This document shows, piece after piece, positions 11,001 to 21,247 of a stretch of DNA of 64,000 nucleotides. Position numbers and translations under genes: made by a program. The first letter of the stretch is position 1; the number at the start of each line of letters is the position of its first letter. Source of the stretch: Strigamia acuminata (lineage: Eukaryota; Arthropoda; Chilopoda; Geophilomorpha; Linotaeniidae); contig OX442319.1 of NCBI GenBank assembly GCA_949358305.1, forward strand, positions 10,108,001 through 10,172,000, written 5' to 3'. The notes below the pieces were generated by a model. The model was not told where the DNA came from and searched no databases. It worked only from the letters and a program-made list of their open reading frames with translations.

Positions 11001-11278
11001 GATTTTCCCATCAAGATGAAAAATTCATCTTATTTCCCTTTACACGTCGGGAAGTTTACGACTCTCCTAAAACAACAGTTCATGACAGAGTAATGTGTTA
11101 TTGCAGGAAAAAAAGAAATACTCGAATGGTTATAAAATGCTGTACATGCAAAGAAGATTTCCATAGAGCATGTTTGGTTAAACAGAATACGAATGTGAAG
11201 GCCATTCAAACAAAACAGTTTATTTGTGATCGTTGCATTCTTATGACAGAAGCTAATGTAATTGATATTAGTGAATAA
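8048..11278 (+). CDS. MULE transposase fused to Ulp1-type protease and PHD finger
   Basis: Transposase of the surrounding element, 1076 aa from the ATG at 8048 (the frame is open slightly further upstream but only from a TTG). Order: an N-terminal Cys/His DNA-binding region (about 60-150), a MULE DDE domain with acidic residues D283, D346 and probably E459, and a SWIM zinc finger (CxC...CxH, 569-586). An acidic low-complexity linker follows, with tandem SEHG/ENGTGSDVN-like repeats (about 700-760). Then comes a Ulp1/C48-type cysteine protease with H889, D905, Q945 and C951 in the expected order. A C-terminal PHD-type finger spans about 1017-1064. The DDE domain should cut and join DNA. The protease fold suggests activity on SUMO or a related modifier, and the PHD finger suggests histone-tail contact; both are inference from family. 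An AATAAA overlaps the stop (11274-11279). Confidence 0.95.
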   Translation: METEIDELYFPTVEKEFTALSVFNTWNEFADAFEKFCDSTSSPLFVIQSSRSIEKENLRPGVCKLPLSIGYYFCRFECAHAGCNNSTSKGKRPKQQSLKTGCSAHLHVGWDKRKSLFVIRSFDNTHTHEMGSDLYRSYSINRAVRGLGYKIPRLLENTLEDGTSTWAFSKSRSDTEHIKDNTMLLLEHGVTVSAVKNFVKEKGNVSATSKDVHNIRAKLESTNRPPGINDGEKFVSSLRLDKKQDQGMVIATLEVDSEIRVCFFQFSWQRTLFERYPEHISMDATYCLVNCRMPLYIASIVDGNNITIPVAFGLVAAETKENVEFFVATLVERNPCTSTTISFMTDKDFTEISLIEKYFPQAKHELCLFHVLKNFKALVDDQKFPSDKADDAKRLLEQMAYAYELSSFEASFSEFEEKFSNHNIFPLFLDRWYAIRESWSMYSRIQTYNLGNTTNNRIESMNNKIKKVIKRYSYLDIFYLNLKIFLSDLWDKLHMISFNQRLKVTQLRTSAPMSVVSSVASTATPFACYIIVGEYVTSENCKTITNLSNGKFAVNIPPHRISETSESSCTCSLFSMKKLPCCHIFSVRKHLDLEIFDPSLVSQRWTRSYSNESFQEASIVKPDGLVRVTNSSSDTLTESQKFSEAKTQLDALSEKMKSCSSEEFKNRMQFLKEINSLWAENRKVVAVEIISTHDTNCASNPSVNGLENATDSDVNCSEHGVGPEDGSKPDVNNPENGTGSDVNRSEHGICSDADGLENEIIFDVVGRFPDRVKVRGRPKGAILTAIGRKRTLPKPSLRTAKKFKTKLVNPDIDWVEVCSEVQLKQSHLDILLCDDWLDASIMYAATCMTKRDFPMTQGLQRTTFAAYNPPAFTPCNGDFIQICHVNGNHWNVIAGHINDSMIFVDVYDSLYSDINPDNISIASSLVRTIDSSFQMTFRFHDIMKQDNGHDCGLHAIAISLLLCHEENPSNFVFDKARLRSHLIERFSHQDEKFILFPFTRREVYDSPKTTVHDRVMCYCRKKRNTRMVIKCCTCKEDFHRACLVKQNTNVKAIQTKQFICDRCILMTEANVIDISE

Positions 11279-11309
11279 AAATCAGTTTTACATAATTTCG
11301 ACATTCTTT

Positions 11310-11548
11310 GAGCTTCTCCCCACGCCATTGGTTCGTCTCGTTTTCATGTTCTCGCTACGTTCCCGTCCTCCCGTCCTCGGCAACCCGAAACTTCACATAG
11401 CGCGTTTTTGGCGCACCATACCATAGCCGGCCGAATGATGGCTGTTTGTGGAAATAGCCGGCCCAGTGACGGCCATCTATTCCCACAAACGTTTGTGGAA
11501 ATAGACACATGTCTATTCCCACAAACGTTTGTGGGAATATCCACGGCC
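11310..11548 (-). repeat. Right terminal inverted repeat of the MULE
   Basis: Inverse copy of the left TIR, carrying the matching pair of palindromes at 11476-11507 and about 11511-11540. The outermost bases (…CCACGGCC) differ from the left end, so the exact terminus is set by the 9-bp target duplication that follows. Confidence 0.9.
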
Positions 11549-11558
11549 GTAAATAAAT

Positions 11559-12000
11559 CTATATAAATAAAAATGTATGTTCGTTTGTTCAAAGTCTGAA
11601 ATCTCCGAAAGTTCTTCACCGATTGCTTGGAAATTTTGACACAACATTGCATTCGAATAGGGGGAGTGTTTTAATATATCTACTATATGGATGTCACACC
11701 TGTGACAGGTAAAAACGTGCTTTTTCAGAAAAACAGTGCCAGCGCCATCTGTTGGACGTAGAAGCAACATATGATGACCTCACTACAACAAACCATTGCA
11801 TTATGGGAGACGAAAACGCACCCCAGAATGTTATTGTTGACACGTGCGCCATAATTATTGTTATTCAAATACAAAACAGGCCAAAAATGGCACAAACAAT
11901 TCTAACTTTTATTTTATAAATTTAAAAATAAAATGACAGTTGGAAAAATAAGAAAAATATGCAAAATGTTCGTACAACTCGAGGTTAGGACTACGAAAAA
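11559..12000 (+). mobile_element. Helitron-like 5' end fragment (tentative)
   Basis: The sequence starts TCTATATAAATAAAAATG followed by a GTTCGTTTGTTC...CTCCGAAAGTTCTTCACCG segment, a layout that resembles arthropod Helitron 5' ends. No Rep/helicase ORF or CTRR hairpin terminus is visible, so this would be a truncated non-autonomous copy. The MULE inserted immediately next to it. Confidence 0.35.
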
Positions 12001-12967
12001 TGCAAAATGTGTTTATTGCATGGAAAATTTAACACACTGAGGTGATGACAAACATCCCGTTGCTAAGACTTCGTAAACTCATTAAAAAGACTCAAGTTCT
12101 CGTGTAGCACAAAGTTTGTTCACTTCAGTCGAGTAAAAGTCGACATCTCGGTGGGGAAGTTGTTAAATCGCACATAAATCCACTTCGACAGAGCGCGTAG
12201 CGACAGTTGTTAAAAGGCACAAACTGCGATCTTGTAAACAGTTTGCTCTCGTTTTTCGGCAGATGGTGTACTTGATGTGATGGCCGACAGATGGCGATGA
12301 AAACGAGAATGGTCATCAGTTTGAGCATTTTGAAATCTAAAATATCTAAAATTAAAAAAAAAAATTAAATTCGTGAACAAGAAAAGAATTTGACACATAA
12401 AATAACTAATTTTTATAAAAACAATGAACTTGTTGCTCGAATTGATGTTAAAACTTGAGTAATTAATTTCTTTTCTCGATTTAGCAGTTTTACGATGGAC
12501 ACAATTCGTGGAATGAATATTGGTGGGAAAAAAAATGAAATACAGGAATAAAAACTTACTGTTTTTGTTCTCACATGAGCCTGATTTATGCTTGGACAGC
12601 TTTGCTCTGAATCTGACAGTGTAATGACTCACTGAGTGATGACATGTTGACATGAACTTTGACCCTGACCTTTCACCATATAATTGTTTAGGTATAGATC
12701 ACCACCCTAGGCACAAGCCTTTCTGGGACACTTATTCATTGATTGGTCAGTTAAAAGGTGTATGGAAACGATTAAAGTTTGTTTTTATTTGAACTAAATA
12801 CTTAATTTGATGTTTTTAGATTTAAAATAATTAGTTTTTGCCTGCTGCAGGTTTTAATTCGTGCATTATTGCGGAGAATAAATCATGTTTCCAAAACGAA
12901 AAATTATTTTTTGCATTTTTTTATTACACAATTATGTACATCTTGAATTTAGAAAAATATTGTCGAT
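12001..12967. other. Intergenic, no gene recognised
   Basis: AT-rich DNA. A minus-strand frame at 12125-12328 starts with a signal-peptide-like stretch and contains four cysteines, but it overlaps a GCCATCTG-rich repeat-like segment, has no detectable exon signals and is not recognised, so I leave it uncalled. Confidence 0.4.
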
Positions 12968-15900
12968 TTAGTTGTTAACTGTCCAATGATCTGCTCCAAC
13001 CGCTTCACGCACCGACCGATAGCCATCCTTTCTATAAGATTTAGAAAATATAACATTAATAAATTACGCAAAAACTTCCAACATGCGTAAATGTTCTAAT
13101 AAAATGCGGGTGTTCTATTGACAGAACTTAGATATTCCCCAAATTTTTTTTTTAGTGTTCATGGTCAATTAAGACGTTTATTTTAGACGTTTTGTTCAAT
13201 TTAGACGTTTATTTTGGACGTTTTCGTCTAATTTTAGTCGTTTTGTTCAATTTAGTCATTCATTTTAGTCGTTTTGCTCAATTTAGACATTTATTTTAGT
13301 CGTTTTGCTCAATTTAGACGTTTATTTTAGTCGTTTTGTTCAATTTAGTAATTTATTTTAGTCGTTTTGGTCAATTTAGACGTTTATTTTAGACGTTTTC
13401 GTCTAATTTTAGTCATTTTGTTCAATTTAGTAATTTATTTTAGTCGTTTTGGTCAATTTAGACGTTTATTTTAGACATTTTCGTCTAATTTTAGTCATTT
13501 TGTTCAATTTAGTAATTTATTTTAGTCGTTTTGGTCAATTTAGACGTTTATTTTAGACGTTTTCGTCTAATTTTAGTCATTTTGTTCAATTTAGTCATTT
13601 ATTTTAGTCGTTTTGGTCAATTTAGACATTTATTTAGTCGTTTTGGTCAATTTATACTTTTATTTTAGTCGTTTTGTTCAATTTAGACATTTATTTTAGT
13701 CGTTTTGTTCAATTTAGACATTTATTTTAGTCGGATTGTTCCTTTTTTAAATTAAATTCTGTCGTTTTGGTCAATTTAGACATTTATTTAGTCGTTTTGG
13801 TCAATTTATACTTTTATTTTAGTTGTTTTGTTCGATTTAGACATTTATTTTAGTCGTTTGTTCCTTTTTAAAATTAAATTCTGTCGTTTTGGTCAATTTA
13901 GACCCTCATTGTAAAAGATACCGCATTGAAAGAGCATCCCGCATTCTATTAAAGCATTTACATTGTCTGCTAAATCGATGTTAATCATTTACATACCTTA
14001 GCAATTCTGCCAATTCCATCTTGATTCTCGTTATGACCGGAAAGCCTTGATATACTAGAGCAGTATATACTTGAACTAAAGACGCTCCGGCTCTAATTTT
14101 TTCATACGCATCCGCACCAGACGATATCCCGCCGACACCAATTATGGGAATTTCACCTAAGCAAACAAATGTTGCTCAAACTTAATTATTCGCATCACAA
14201 CGCTAACAACAAATGCAACATTACCTCTGGTAAGGGCGTACATGATTTTGATTGCATCCGTTGAAATCTTCTTCAAAGGCGCGCCCGTCAAACCACCGTC
14301 CTCGATTTGCAAAGGACTTTGAAGACTGGGTGGTCGGACAATAGTCGAGTTGGATATGATTATACCGTCCACTCGGGGCTTCCCTGGCCTCATCAGAACT
14401 GCCGCCACGTCTTCTTTGCTTTCTTTCGACAGATCCGGAGCTATTTTGACCAAAATTGGTGTTTTGTGCTTCATTCGGAGCTTGTTTCGGGCTTCAACCA
14501 CCTAAAACGACACGTCATTCCAACATTTGAGCAACATTTCGCATTAAATTTGAGTCACCTTGTCAATCACACTAGCCAGTTCCTTTCGCCGCTGAAGTAG
14601 CCGCAGACCTTTCGTGTTGGGGCTCGATACATTGATAACTAAGTAATCGGCAATCGGGCCGAATTTCTTTACGCCTTGAACGAAATCCTCAATCGAGTCT
14701 AACGAGTCTTTGTTTTTGCCCAAATTGACGCCTATGATGCCTCGCTTTGCCATGTCGTCGCGCAGTAAGTGTTCCAGGCGATCAAAAACTACGTCATGGC
14801 CATCGCTGTTGAAGCCGTAACTGGAAAATAGAAAATGTGTTCAGGATTTGTACGTTTTTTCACATATAAAAGCGGGTGAAAGTAGAAAAAATGGCGAAAT
14901 AAAGTATCTGGAGGTTCAGTAATCAGTACAGATAATGTTAATACAACTGAATTCTGATTCCATATCAGCATTTTAAATCTTTTACCCGATTCCGGAGAGT
15001 TCCGGCATTTTAAATCGCTAAACGTGTCTTGTAAGGTTTTTTTTTTTCGGAGCCAAAAAATCCAAAGTCAATTAATTACCTGAGTTGATTGACTTTTGAT
15101 TTATTTCCAACTGATACGACTTATTGCTGATGGTAAATAAGACATGAAAATCACGCGACAGTGAAAACTGACTTAGCAGCTGCAGGGTTGGATTTTATCA
15201 TAAATTAATTTAAAGAATAATTTTATTTTTGGTTTATTTTAGATTTTAAAATTTGAAAAATATTATTTTGTGTTTTTAAACTTCAAAATTGGTTCAATTA
15301 ATTGGTTTACACTTAAGAAATGGAGATATTTAGTCTTTAAAAAGTGAAAACTGAGTGAAATTAGTGTTTTCATCGTGAATATACGGTAAATTTGGTGTTT
15401 GAAAATTTAAAAGTAGTTGAATTTTGTGTTTGAAAACTCAAAAGTAGTTGAATTTTGTGTTTGAAAACTCAAAAGTAGTTGAATTTTGTGTTTGAAAATT
15501 CAATTAGTCGACTTAGGTGTTTGAAATTTAACCAAAATATGATAAAATTCAACCACGCAGCTGCTAAGTCAGTTTTCGTGCCTTATCTACCAGGAATAAG
15601 TCACATTAGATGAAAATTAAACGAAAATAACAAAATTTCTGTCGATCAATACCGGTTAATCACAGCCTTGTCCTGTATTAGCCGAAAAAGCCGAGGTTTT
15701 GGATTCCCCAATTGTGGTCTGGGAGTGACAGAACCAACTTCAACAAATCCAAATCCAATTTTGTGGAGTCCTTTGACTGCTTCTCCGTGCTTGTCAAATC
15801 CAGCAGCTAATCCAATTGGATTATCAAACTCCAAATCCCATAATGTACTTTTCTAAAATGGAAAATAAATGTGTGTTGAGTGTGATGGAAATAAAATTTC

Positions 15901-16281
15901 ATTTCGTGTACAAAAAAACCTTACCAATGAGGGTGGATCTTTAAATTTTGGAGTTGAAATTAACTGTTTTTTTAGAACTTGAACAGCTAAAAGGTGGGAT
16001 GTTTCAGGATCAAGTCGGTGCACAAGGGGCATGACGAAATTTTTGTAGAATTTGGGTTCAGTTGCGTAGTAACAAACTCCATAATACGCTGCGTAGCCAC
16101 TACATGAGACGATTGCTAAGGTTTTAAATTTTCTCTGAAACAAAATGGATTAGAATTAGAATTAAAATTCGTTTTTGCTCTTTTCAATGGATGACGTTTG
16201 TTTTGGTTCGTTAAATTAAATGTTTTAAAGAAAACGTAGACTCAAAGTTTGTTTCCTTACCCAGAATAAATTAGCTAGCAT
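12968..16281 (-). CDS. DHODH: Dihydroorotate dehydrogenase (quinone), mitochondrial, 7 exons
   Basis: Catalyses the fourth step of de novo pyrimidine synthesis, oxidising dihydroorotate to orotate and passing electrons to ubiquinone at the mitochondrial inner membrane. Exons on the minus strand: 16261-16281, 15925-16134, 15653-15852, 14559-14820, 14225-14501, 13997-14156 and 12968-13031. All junctions are GT/AG and in phase, giving 397 aa, close to the ~395 of animal class 2 enzymes. The N-terminus has a basic presequence and a membrane helix (about 12-32). The FMN/orotate core shows [34 protein letters not shown] and VNVSSPNT (with the class 2 catalytic Ser), then [19 protein letters not shown] and a C-terminal GADHW. 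Introns carry minisatellites and a MITE-like inverted repeat, but the coding part looks intact. Confidence 0.97.
13148..13905. repeat. Large ~30-bp minisatellite in the last DHODH intron
   Basis: About two dozen variants of TTTATTTTAGTCGTTTTGGT followed by CAATTTAGAC, with a higher-order unit of about 83 bp repeated three times near 13375-13600. It fills most of the 965-bp intron between the last two exons. No coding capacity. Confidence 0.9.
15118..15602. mobile_element. MITE-like inverted repeat in a DHODH intron
   Basis: The ends match in inverse orientation over about 70 bp: GACTTATTGCTG...AACTGACTTAGCAGCTGC...TTTTATCAT on the left against the complement on the right, with an indel. No transposase and no clear target duplication, so the superfamily is open. 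The centre holds a 31-bp tandem repeat. Confidence 0.7.
15386..15520. repeat. 31-bp tandem repeat inside the intronic MITE
   Basis: About four copies of GTAGTTGAATTTTGTGTTTG followed by AAAACTCAAAA. Confidence 0.85.
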
Positions 16282-17362
16282 TATAATCTTATAAAATTAT
16301 TTAAATTTTGACGTTGATTGAAATGTATTTTTACTTATTTCTAAACGGGCCACTTGCGCGTGGCTCCAACAACAATCACATTTCACGACCTCACGTGTCT
16401 GACGTTTTTCCGTGCCACGTTTTCGTGATTCCCGGTAAAACTAAATCGACAAATGGCGAGTCTACGGAGGTCTAAATGGGTTTGCTTTTTTGAGTTATCA
16501 AATTGACTGCACTTTTTATTTCGCAAATGTCAAAATATTTATTTTATCTCAAGAAAAAATTCAAAACAATTACACGAAATTAAGTTTTATTGCAAATTAT
16601 GGAATTAAATAAGCAAAAGTTAAAATGCATATTTTTTTTAAAAATTAAATCCTTGATTTATTGATTTAAATCAATAAATATCGAGAATACATTTTTGTTG
16701 AAATGTTATTTGTTTTTGCAATAATGCTAAAAAATTTATTTTTATATTTTATGTGAAAATTAAAACGGTTACCTTATTTTGGCGCTATTGGCTGCACGCA
16801 GATAAGCAGAACCCACTTGAACTCTTGCACAGATTAGATAACAATATTATATTTTTTCTGGAGATTAGTTTCAACCTTTGGTCGACTTTGTCTCGGTTAA
16901 AAACAAGGTGGGTTTCACACAGGTTTCAGACAGGCCGCTGTCTCCTCACACTGCTTCAGTATGCCACGCTTTGGTAAGTTGTTTTTGACTGTGACAAAAT
17001 TTTATTCTCTTTTTGTTGTGCACAATGTTTCAGTGAGTAAGTCCACCGTCTTGTATGTGACGTAGCAAAGCCTAAACATCCATTGAATGTCCCTTCAACC
17101 GGAATTGGGTATGTAAACACCTCGATTGAGGATTTTATCTTGGGTAAAAATTCTACAATTAATTTAAAATCTAAAGCAGACATACACAAAAATGAGTCGA
17201 TTATGGTGACAACAAATCATCCAAATTTTCTTGCATTAAGCTGACAAGAAAAGGCTATTTGTGCCGAAGTAATGATTTTCGACTAATTTTGTATATCGTT
17301 TCTGAAATGATAGTTTTCTTTAGTTTTAGATCCAACCCATAAGCAAACGGCAGCGGATTCAC
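16282..17362. other. DHODH upstream region and intergenic DNA
   Basis: The first ~180 bp upstream of the DHODH ATG include CACGTG-like and GACGTTTTTCCG segments and probably hold the promoter and 5' UTR (inference). The rest is AT-rich without a recognised gene. A 77-codon minus-strand frame at 16956-17189 is not recognised and is not called. Confidence 0.4.
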
Positions 17363-17502
17363 CCCAGAATGTCTAATGCCAAAATATCTAATACCAAAAT
17401 GTCTAATACCAAAATGTCTAATACCAAAATGTCTAATACCAAAATGTCTAATACCAAAATGTCTAATACCAAAATGTCTAAGCCGAAATGTCTAATGGAC
17501 AA
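17363..17502. repeat. 16-bp tandem repeat (AATGTCTAATACCAAA)
   Basis: About eight nearly perfect copies of AAAATGTCTAATACC, with diverged copies at each edge. Confidence 0.9.
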
Positions 17503-17836
17503 ATGCAGTGCTTCTTAATGATTTTTATCGTTTAATGGATGCCATTTTTCTTTATGATTGCTTAAAAATCCCGGTTCATAAATTTCTTTGGTGAACCGTC
17601 ACTTCAAACTATCTTTTATTTCCTGGTATCATTACAAACTTTGAATAATTTCTTATAGAACTCTGTTCTGTTGATGTAATCTTCTTGTTTGGAACAGAGA
17701 AAATGGTGAATCGAATAACTCTAACTGTGATGGAAAGCTTTAATTAGATCTTGATTTTAGAATTGATTTTGATATGAATTTTTCTAAAAATTCTCGTTTT
17801 TCTGTGAATATTTCTCTTGTCTTAAAAATCCTTACC

Positions 17837-18260
17837 CTACCTTATGGTACTTGAATTGTTTAAACCTATTCTACTAAATACTACCACAGTTGTTTTACTG
17901 TGCATTTGTTTACACAATATTCTCATAATTTCTTGATAATCTTTCTTCGATACTTCATCTAAGCCATTAAGAATGAAAGTGATGCGTCTGTTTACTTTTC
18001 CTTGAGATCGTTGATACATAGTTGTAGTCATTTTCTTATGATGGAAAAAATAATACACTGCTCTTGATGTAATCCTTTTTTTTTGCCCAATCGTAAGCGA
18101 GTTTAGTTGCTAATGCAATCTTTCCGAAGACAGGTTTTTTGGCTGCTAAAAACTCTAACAATTTATTGTCGATTTCTGTGACTCATTCAGTTAAAGTTGA
18201 ATGAAGTGCCCATCTAAGTGATGTAATAATTTTGAAGTTTTCTTTTGAAAATGTCATATT
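17837..18260 (-). pseudogene. NACHT-type NTPase fragment, broken
   Basis: Minus-strand codons at about 18063-18180 read as a degenerate P-loop region (FGKIALATKLAYDWA, in the position of the usual GKTxLxxKLAYDWA). After a frame shift near 18058 the sequence continues with a Walker B-like segment, ITFILNGLDEVSK (NACHT proteins have hhhhDGLDE), and a VVVFSR strand like sensor 1. An in-frame TGA lies upstream near 18183. The key Gly and Thr/Ser of the P-loop are altered. This looks like a dead fragment of a STAND/NACHT gene; the family call is by motif only. Confidence 0.6.
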
Positions 18261-18587
18261 GATTGTAGCTGTGGTCTATCGATGTTTTTCATTCTTCTTT
18301 GAGTGCTAGAAAAATTATACAAATGTTTCAACATAATTCTTTCTTTTATATAAATGTAAATCTATACTAAAATGGTGATATACTAACTTACTGTACATGT
18401 CACCATGTAGATGACAAAGTATGAATTTTTTGGTTTTGTCCATGTATGGATAGTAAGGCAATGTTGATGTGTTTTGCGCCTTTGATATATAGTGTTGAAT
18501 TTTCACTTGCCTGAAGTTCTCTTTCTTCCACTTAGTATTTAGTCTGCTACCTAAAGGGTAAAGCAATATTCTGCATAACATTCAGTA

Positions 18588-19290
18588 AGTTTTGTGGCAA
18601 AAATGTTGTATTTTTTATTGATACTTAATGTCTTCTTATAAAATCTTACCTGTGTATCATAAGTTTAGCAATTTGTACTTTGGGCTGTGATAAACCTGTA
18701 TGAATATTTTCTAATGTTTTAATTTAAATTTATCAATTACTAGACTATTATATAAAAATTTAAAGGTGGAAAGATTGCTAGAAATTTCATGAGTACAGAT
18801 TACAAGTATTGTGAAAAAAAGTTTGATAAGAATGTGGAACAGAGAACAGATTTCAAATTTGATGATAATAATATTTCACTACTGTTTATAAAAAAGTATA
18901 TTTGTCTACTACTTAAAATTCTATCCTTGTTTGCTTGGACTTATTTATCTACTTATACAATATAAGATAGGATGTATTTTGCACCTTCAATATTTATAGT
19001 AATTTCTCTTTGTGGCACAAATGTTATTTTTTTATTGATACTTAATGTCTTATTATAAAACTGTACCATACAATGGAGTTTACTACTTTTTTGAATATTT
19101 ACATATGTTTTATTTTGAATTTACAAATTAAAAAACAATGTGACTAATAATTATAAAAATATAAAGTTAAAAAGATTGCTTGAAATTTTATAAGTAAGGA
19201 TTATGAGAATATTGTTTGATAAGAAAGTGGAACAAACCAGATAAAAATTTTATAAAAATCTATATTTGTCTAATTCTTGAAATTCTATCA
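18588..19290. repeat. Diverged ~420-bp tandem duplication
   Basis: The segment starting TTTGTGGCAAAAATGTTGTA at about 18590 recurs at about 19010, and TAAAGGTGGAAAGATTGCT near 18762 recurs near 19165, with many substitutions. The surrounding 18.3-19.8 kb is otherwise AT-rich and without a recognised gene. Confidence 0.65.
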
Positions 19291-19908
19291 TTGATATTGA
19301 GAATTCTTTGTTTACTGTAACTTGTTGAGTCATACTATGTACTTTTACTTTAGATAAGCCCTTCAAAAAGATATCAGAAATGTGAAAGGTTGATTATTTT
19401 TTATTAAACCAATACCTTAGGAATTGTTTGAAGGTGGTTTTGCAATGAGCAGTTGGTGTTTTAATCAACTGAGATTAATGTATTTGAGACATGTATGAAG
19501 TAAAAAGAAGATATTTTATTTTTTTATTTTTACTTTTTGTTATTAATGTAATAATATAGTAAATTTGTAATATTATTATTAAATCTCACTTGATTCTTTT
19601 TCATAAATTTATTGCTTGTGTTCAAATGCAAATCTTTACCAAACTACCAAATATTAACAGAAATGAATAAAAATAATTGAGAAAATATTGTATTTTATAT
19701 TTTGGCTTACCACTTGCCATCTGTTAGGTTAAATAAAGCGTTGGCAACCATTAATTCTGCACCAAAAACAATAACTAATGACAATTAAACAATTCCTAGC
19801 CACTGTAGAGACCTCCAGTGGCGAAATGCAGCTTTTAAATAACCAAAATGGAGCATGGTTTAACGAAATCCTAGATATCGCTCGTATTTCTCAATAAAAA
19901 AGTGATCG

Positions 19909-20933
19909 ATGATGGCGGAGAAAATGGAAAGTGTTGTCATGTTGATGGCGAAAATCGCAATCGACATTGTGTCCAGTCCGCTGAATTTAGCGTTGGTCGC
20001 TGTTTGCGGGGCTTTATTGTACAAAATTGTATATTTGAAACGTGAATCGTTAAGCAAAAAGCCGCGAGAACCGGATTTACCGAAGCTGAAAAAACACGAC
20101 TTTACTCTGGAGCAAATGAGGGAATACGATGGACGAGGCATCAGTGGACGGATCCTTGTTGCAGTTAATGGGAAAGTATTCGATGTCACACGGGGGAAAA
20201 GGTTTTACGGTCAAGGTGCATTATTTATTTATTTATTTATTTATTTATATTATTTTTTAATGGAATTTGTTTGTTGTTACAGGTGGTCCGTACGCCGCTT
20301 TCGCAGGTCGAGATGCGTCTCGAGGTTTGGCCACATTTTCCGTTGAAGCAATTAAAGATGATTATGATGATCTGTCAGATCTTAATACGATGCAGATGGA
20401 GAGTGTAAGGGAGTGGGAAATGCAATTCAAAGGTGTGGAGTTTATTTGCGATTATTTTGTAGTGTGATTTAATTTTAATGTTTGGTTTGGAAAAAAATTG
20501 AATTTTTTAAGTGAAAAAAATTTTTTATTTTTAGTGCAACGTTGAATTTTGTTTGTAAAAAATTGAATTTTTGAATTCTTTTGGTAAAAAAGTGAATTTG
20601 TGAATTTTTTTGGTAAAAAATTGAATTTTTGAATTCTTTTGGTAAAAAAGTGAATTTGTGAATTTTTTTGGTAAAAAATTGAATTTTTGAATTTTTTTGG
20701 TAAAAATTAATTATTTTATTATTAATTTTTGGATTTTTGAATTATACAATTATCTTACTTTTTTTTGGCGTGTTTCACTAGAGAAGTACGATTACGTTGG
20801 ACGACTTTTAAAACCCGGCGAAGAACCCAACGATTACTCCGACGACGACGACGCCAGTCAAAACGAAACGAAGACCGAAGATGAGACGAGAAAAGAAAAC
20901 GAAAACGAAATCAAATCCGACAAAGACAAATGA
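19909..20933 (+). CDS. PGRMC: Membrane-associated progesterone receptor component, 3 exons
   Basis: A MAPR-family haem-binding membrane protein of the endoplasmic reticulum, known in animals for haem handling and support of cytochrome P450 enzymes. Exons 19909-20215, 20283-20432 and 20782-20933 join in phase with GT/AG ends to give 202 aa (vertebrate PGRMC1 is about 195). A transmembrane helix lies at about residues 25-43. It is followed by the cytochrome b5-like domain with [32 protein letters not shown] and DDLSDL; the Tyr in GGPYAAF corresponds to the haem-ligating Tyr of PGRMC1. The C-terminus is acidic and lysine-rich. Two adjacent ATGs (19909, 19912) could each be used. AATAAA lies near 21035, about 100 bp after the stop. 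Intron 1 holds a TTTA microsatellite. Confidence 0.96.
20540..20705. repeat. Tandem repeat in PGRMC intron 2
   Basis: About three copies of a ~58-bp unit made of two related halves, AAAAATTGAATTTTTGAATT and AAAAAGTGAATTTGTGAATT, each ending in TTTTGGT. Confidence 0.85.
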
Positions 20934-21247
20934 TTTAAACTAAATCTAAGTGTGTAATTGATTTTTAAACACTGAATTAACATCCAATAATTCGGTCGCA
21001 CAACCAAGTATAATGTACAAAAATTCAAATGAAAAATAAAATACAAAAAAAAAATCTTTTTATTAACATTTTCAAAAACCCCAAACAAACATTTGACATT
21101 TCCCGTTCACGAATGACACAAAACCAACAATTTTACCTATCTTCATTCCACACTTCAGTCCCACACACTTCATTGTTGCAACAATACTGCACCAAGTGCA
21201 ATTATTCACTACTCAAATCGCGCGCCGGCTTTAGTAATAGAACCATT

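Larger units (their letters stand above)
7440..11548 (+). mobile_element. Complete MULE (Mutator-like) transposon, 4.1 kb
   Basis: An autonomous-looking element: inverted terminal repeats of about 240 bp (7440-7680 and 11310-11548) enclose a promoter, a tandem repeat leader and one intact ORF. It is flanked by a 9-bp direct repeat GTAAATAAA (7431-7439 and 11549-11557), the duplication length typical of Mutator-like elements. The TIRs align well except for the outermost ~9 bp and a short indel near the inner end. The intact frame and near-identical TIRs point to recent activity. Confidence 0.93.

Noticed and set aside
12968-16281. Bacterial origin of the DHODH gene
   Set aside because: It has six spliceosomal introns and the animal-type N-terminal presequence and membrane helix.
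17363-17502. CRISPR-like regular array
   Set aside because: Units are 16 bp, contiguous and without unique spacers. It is a simple tandem repeat in a eukaryotic genome.
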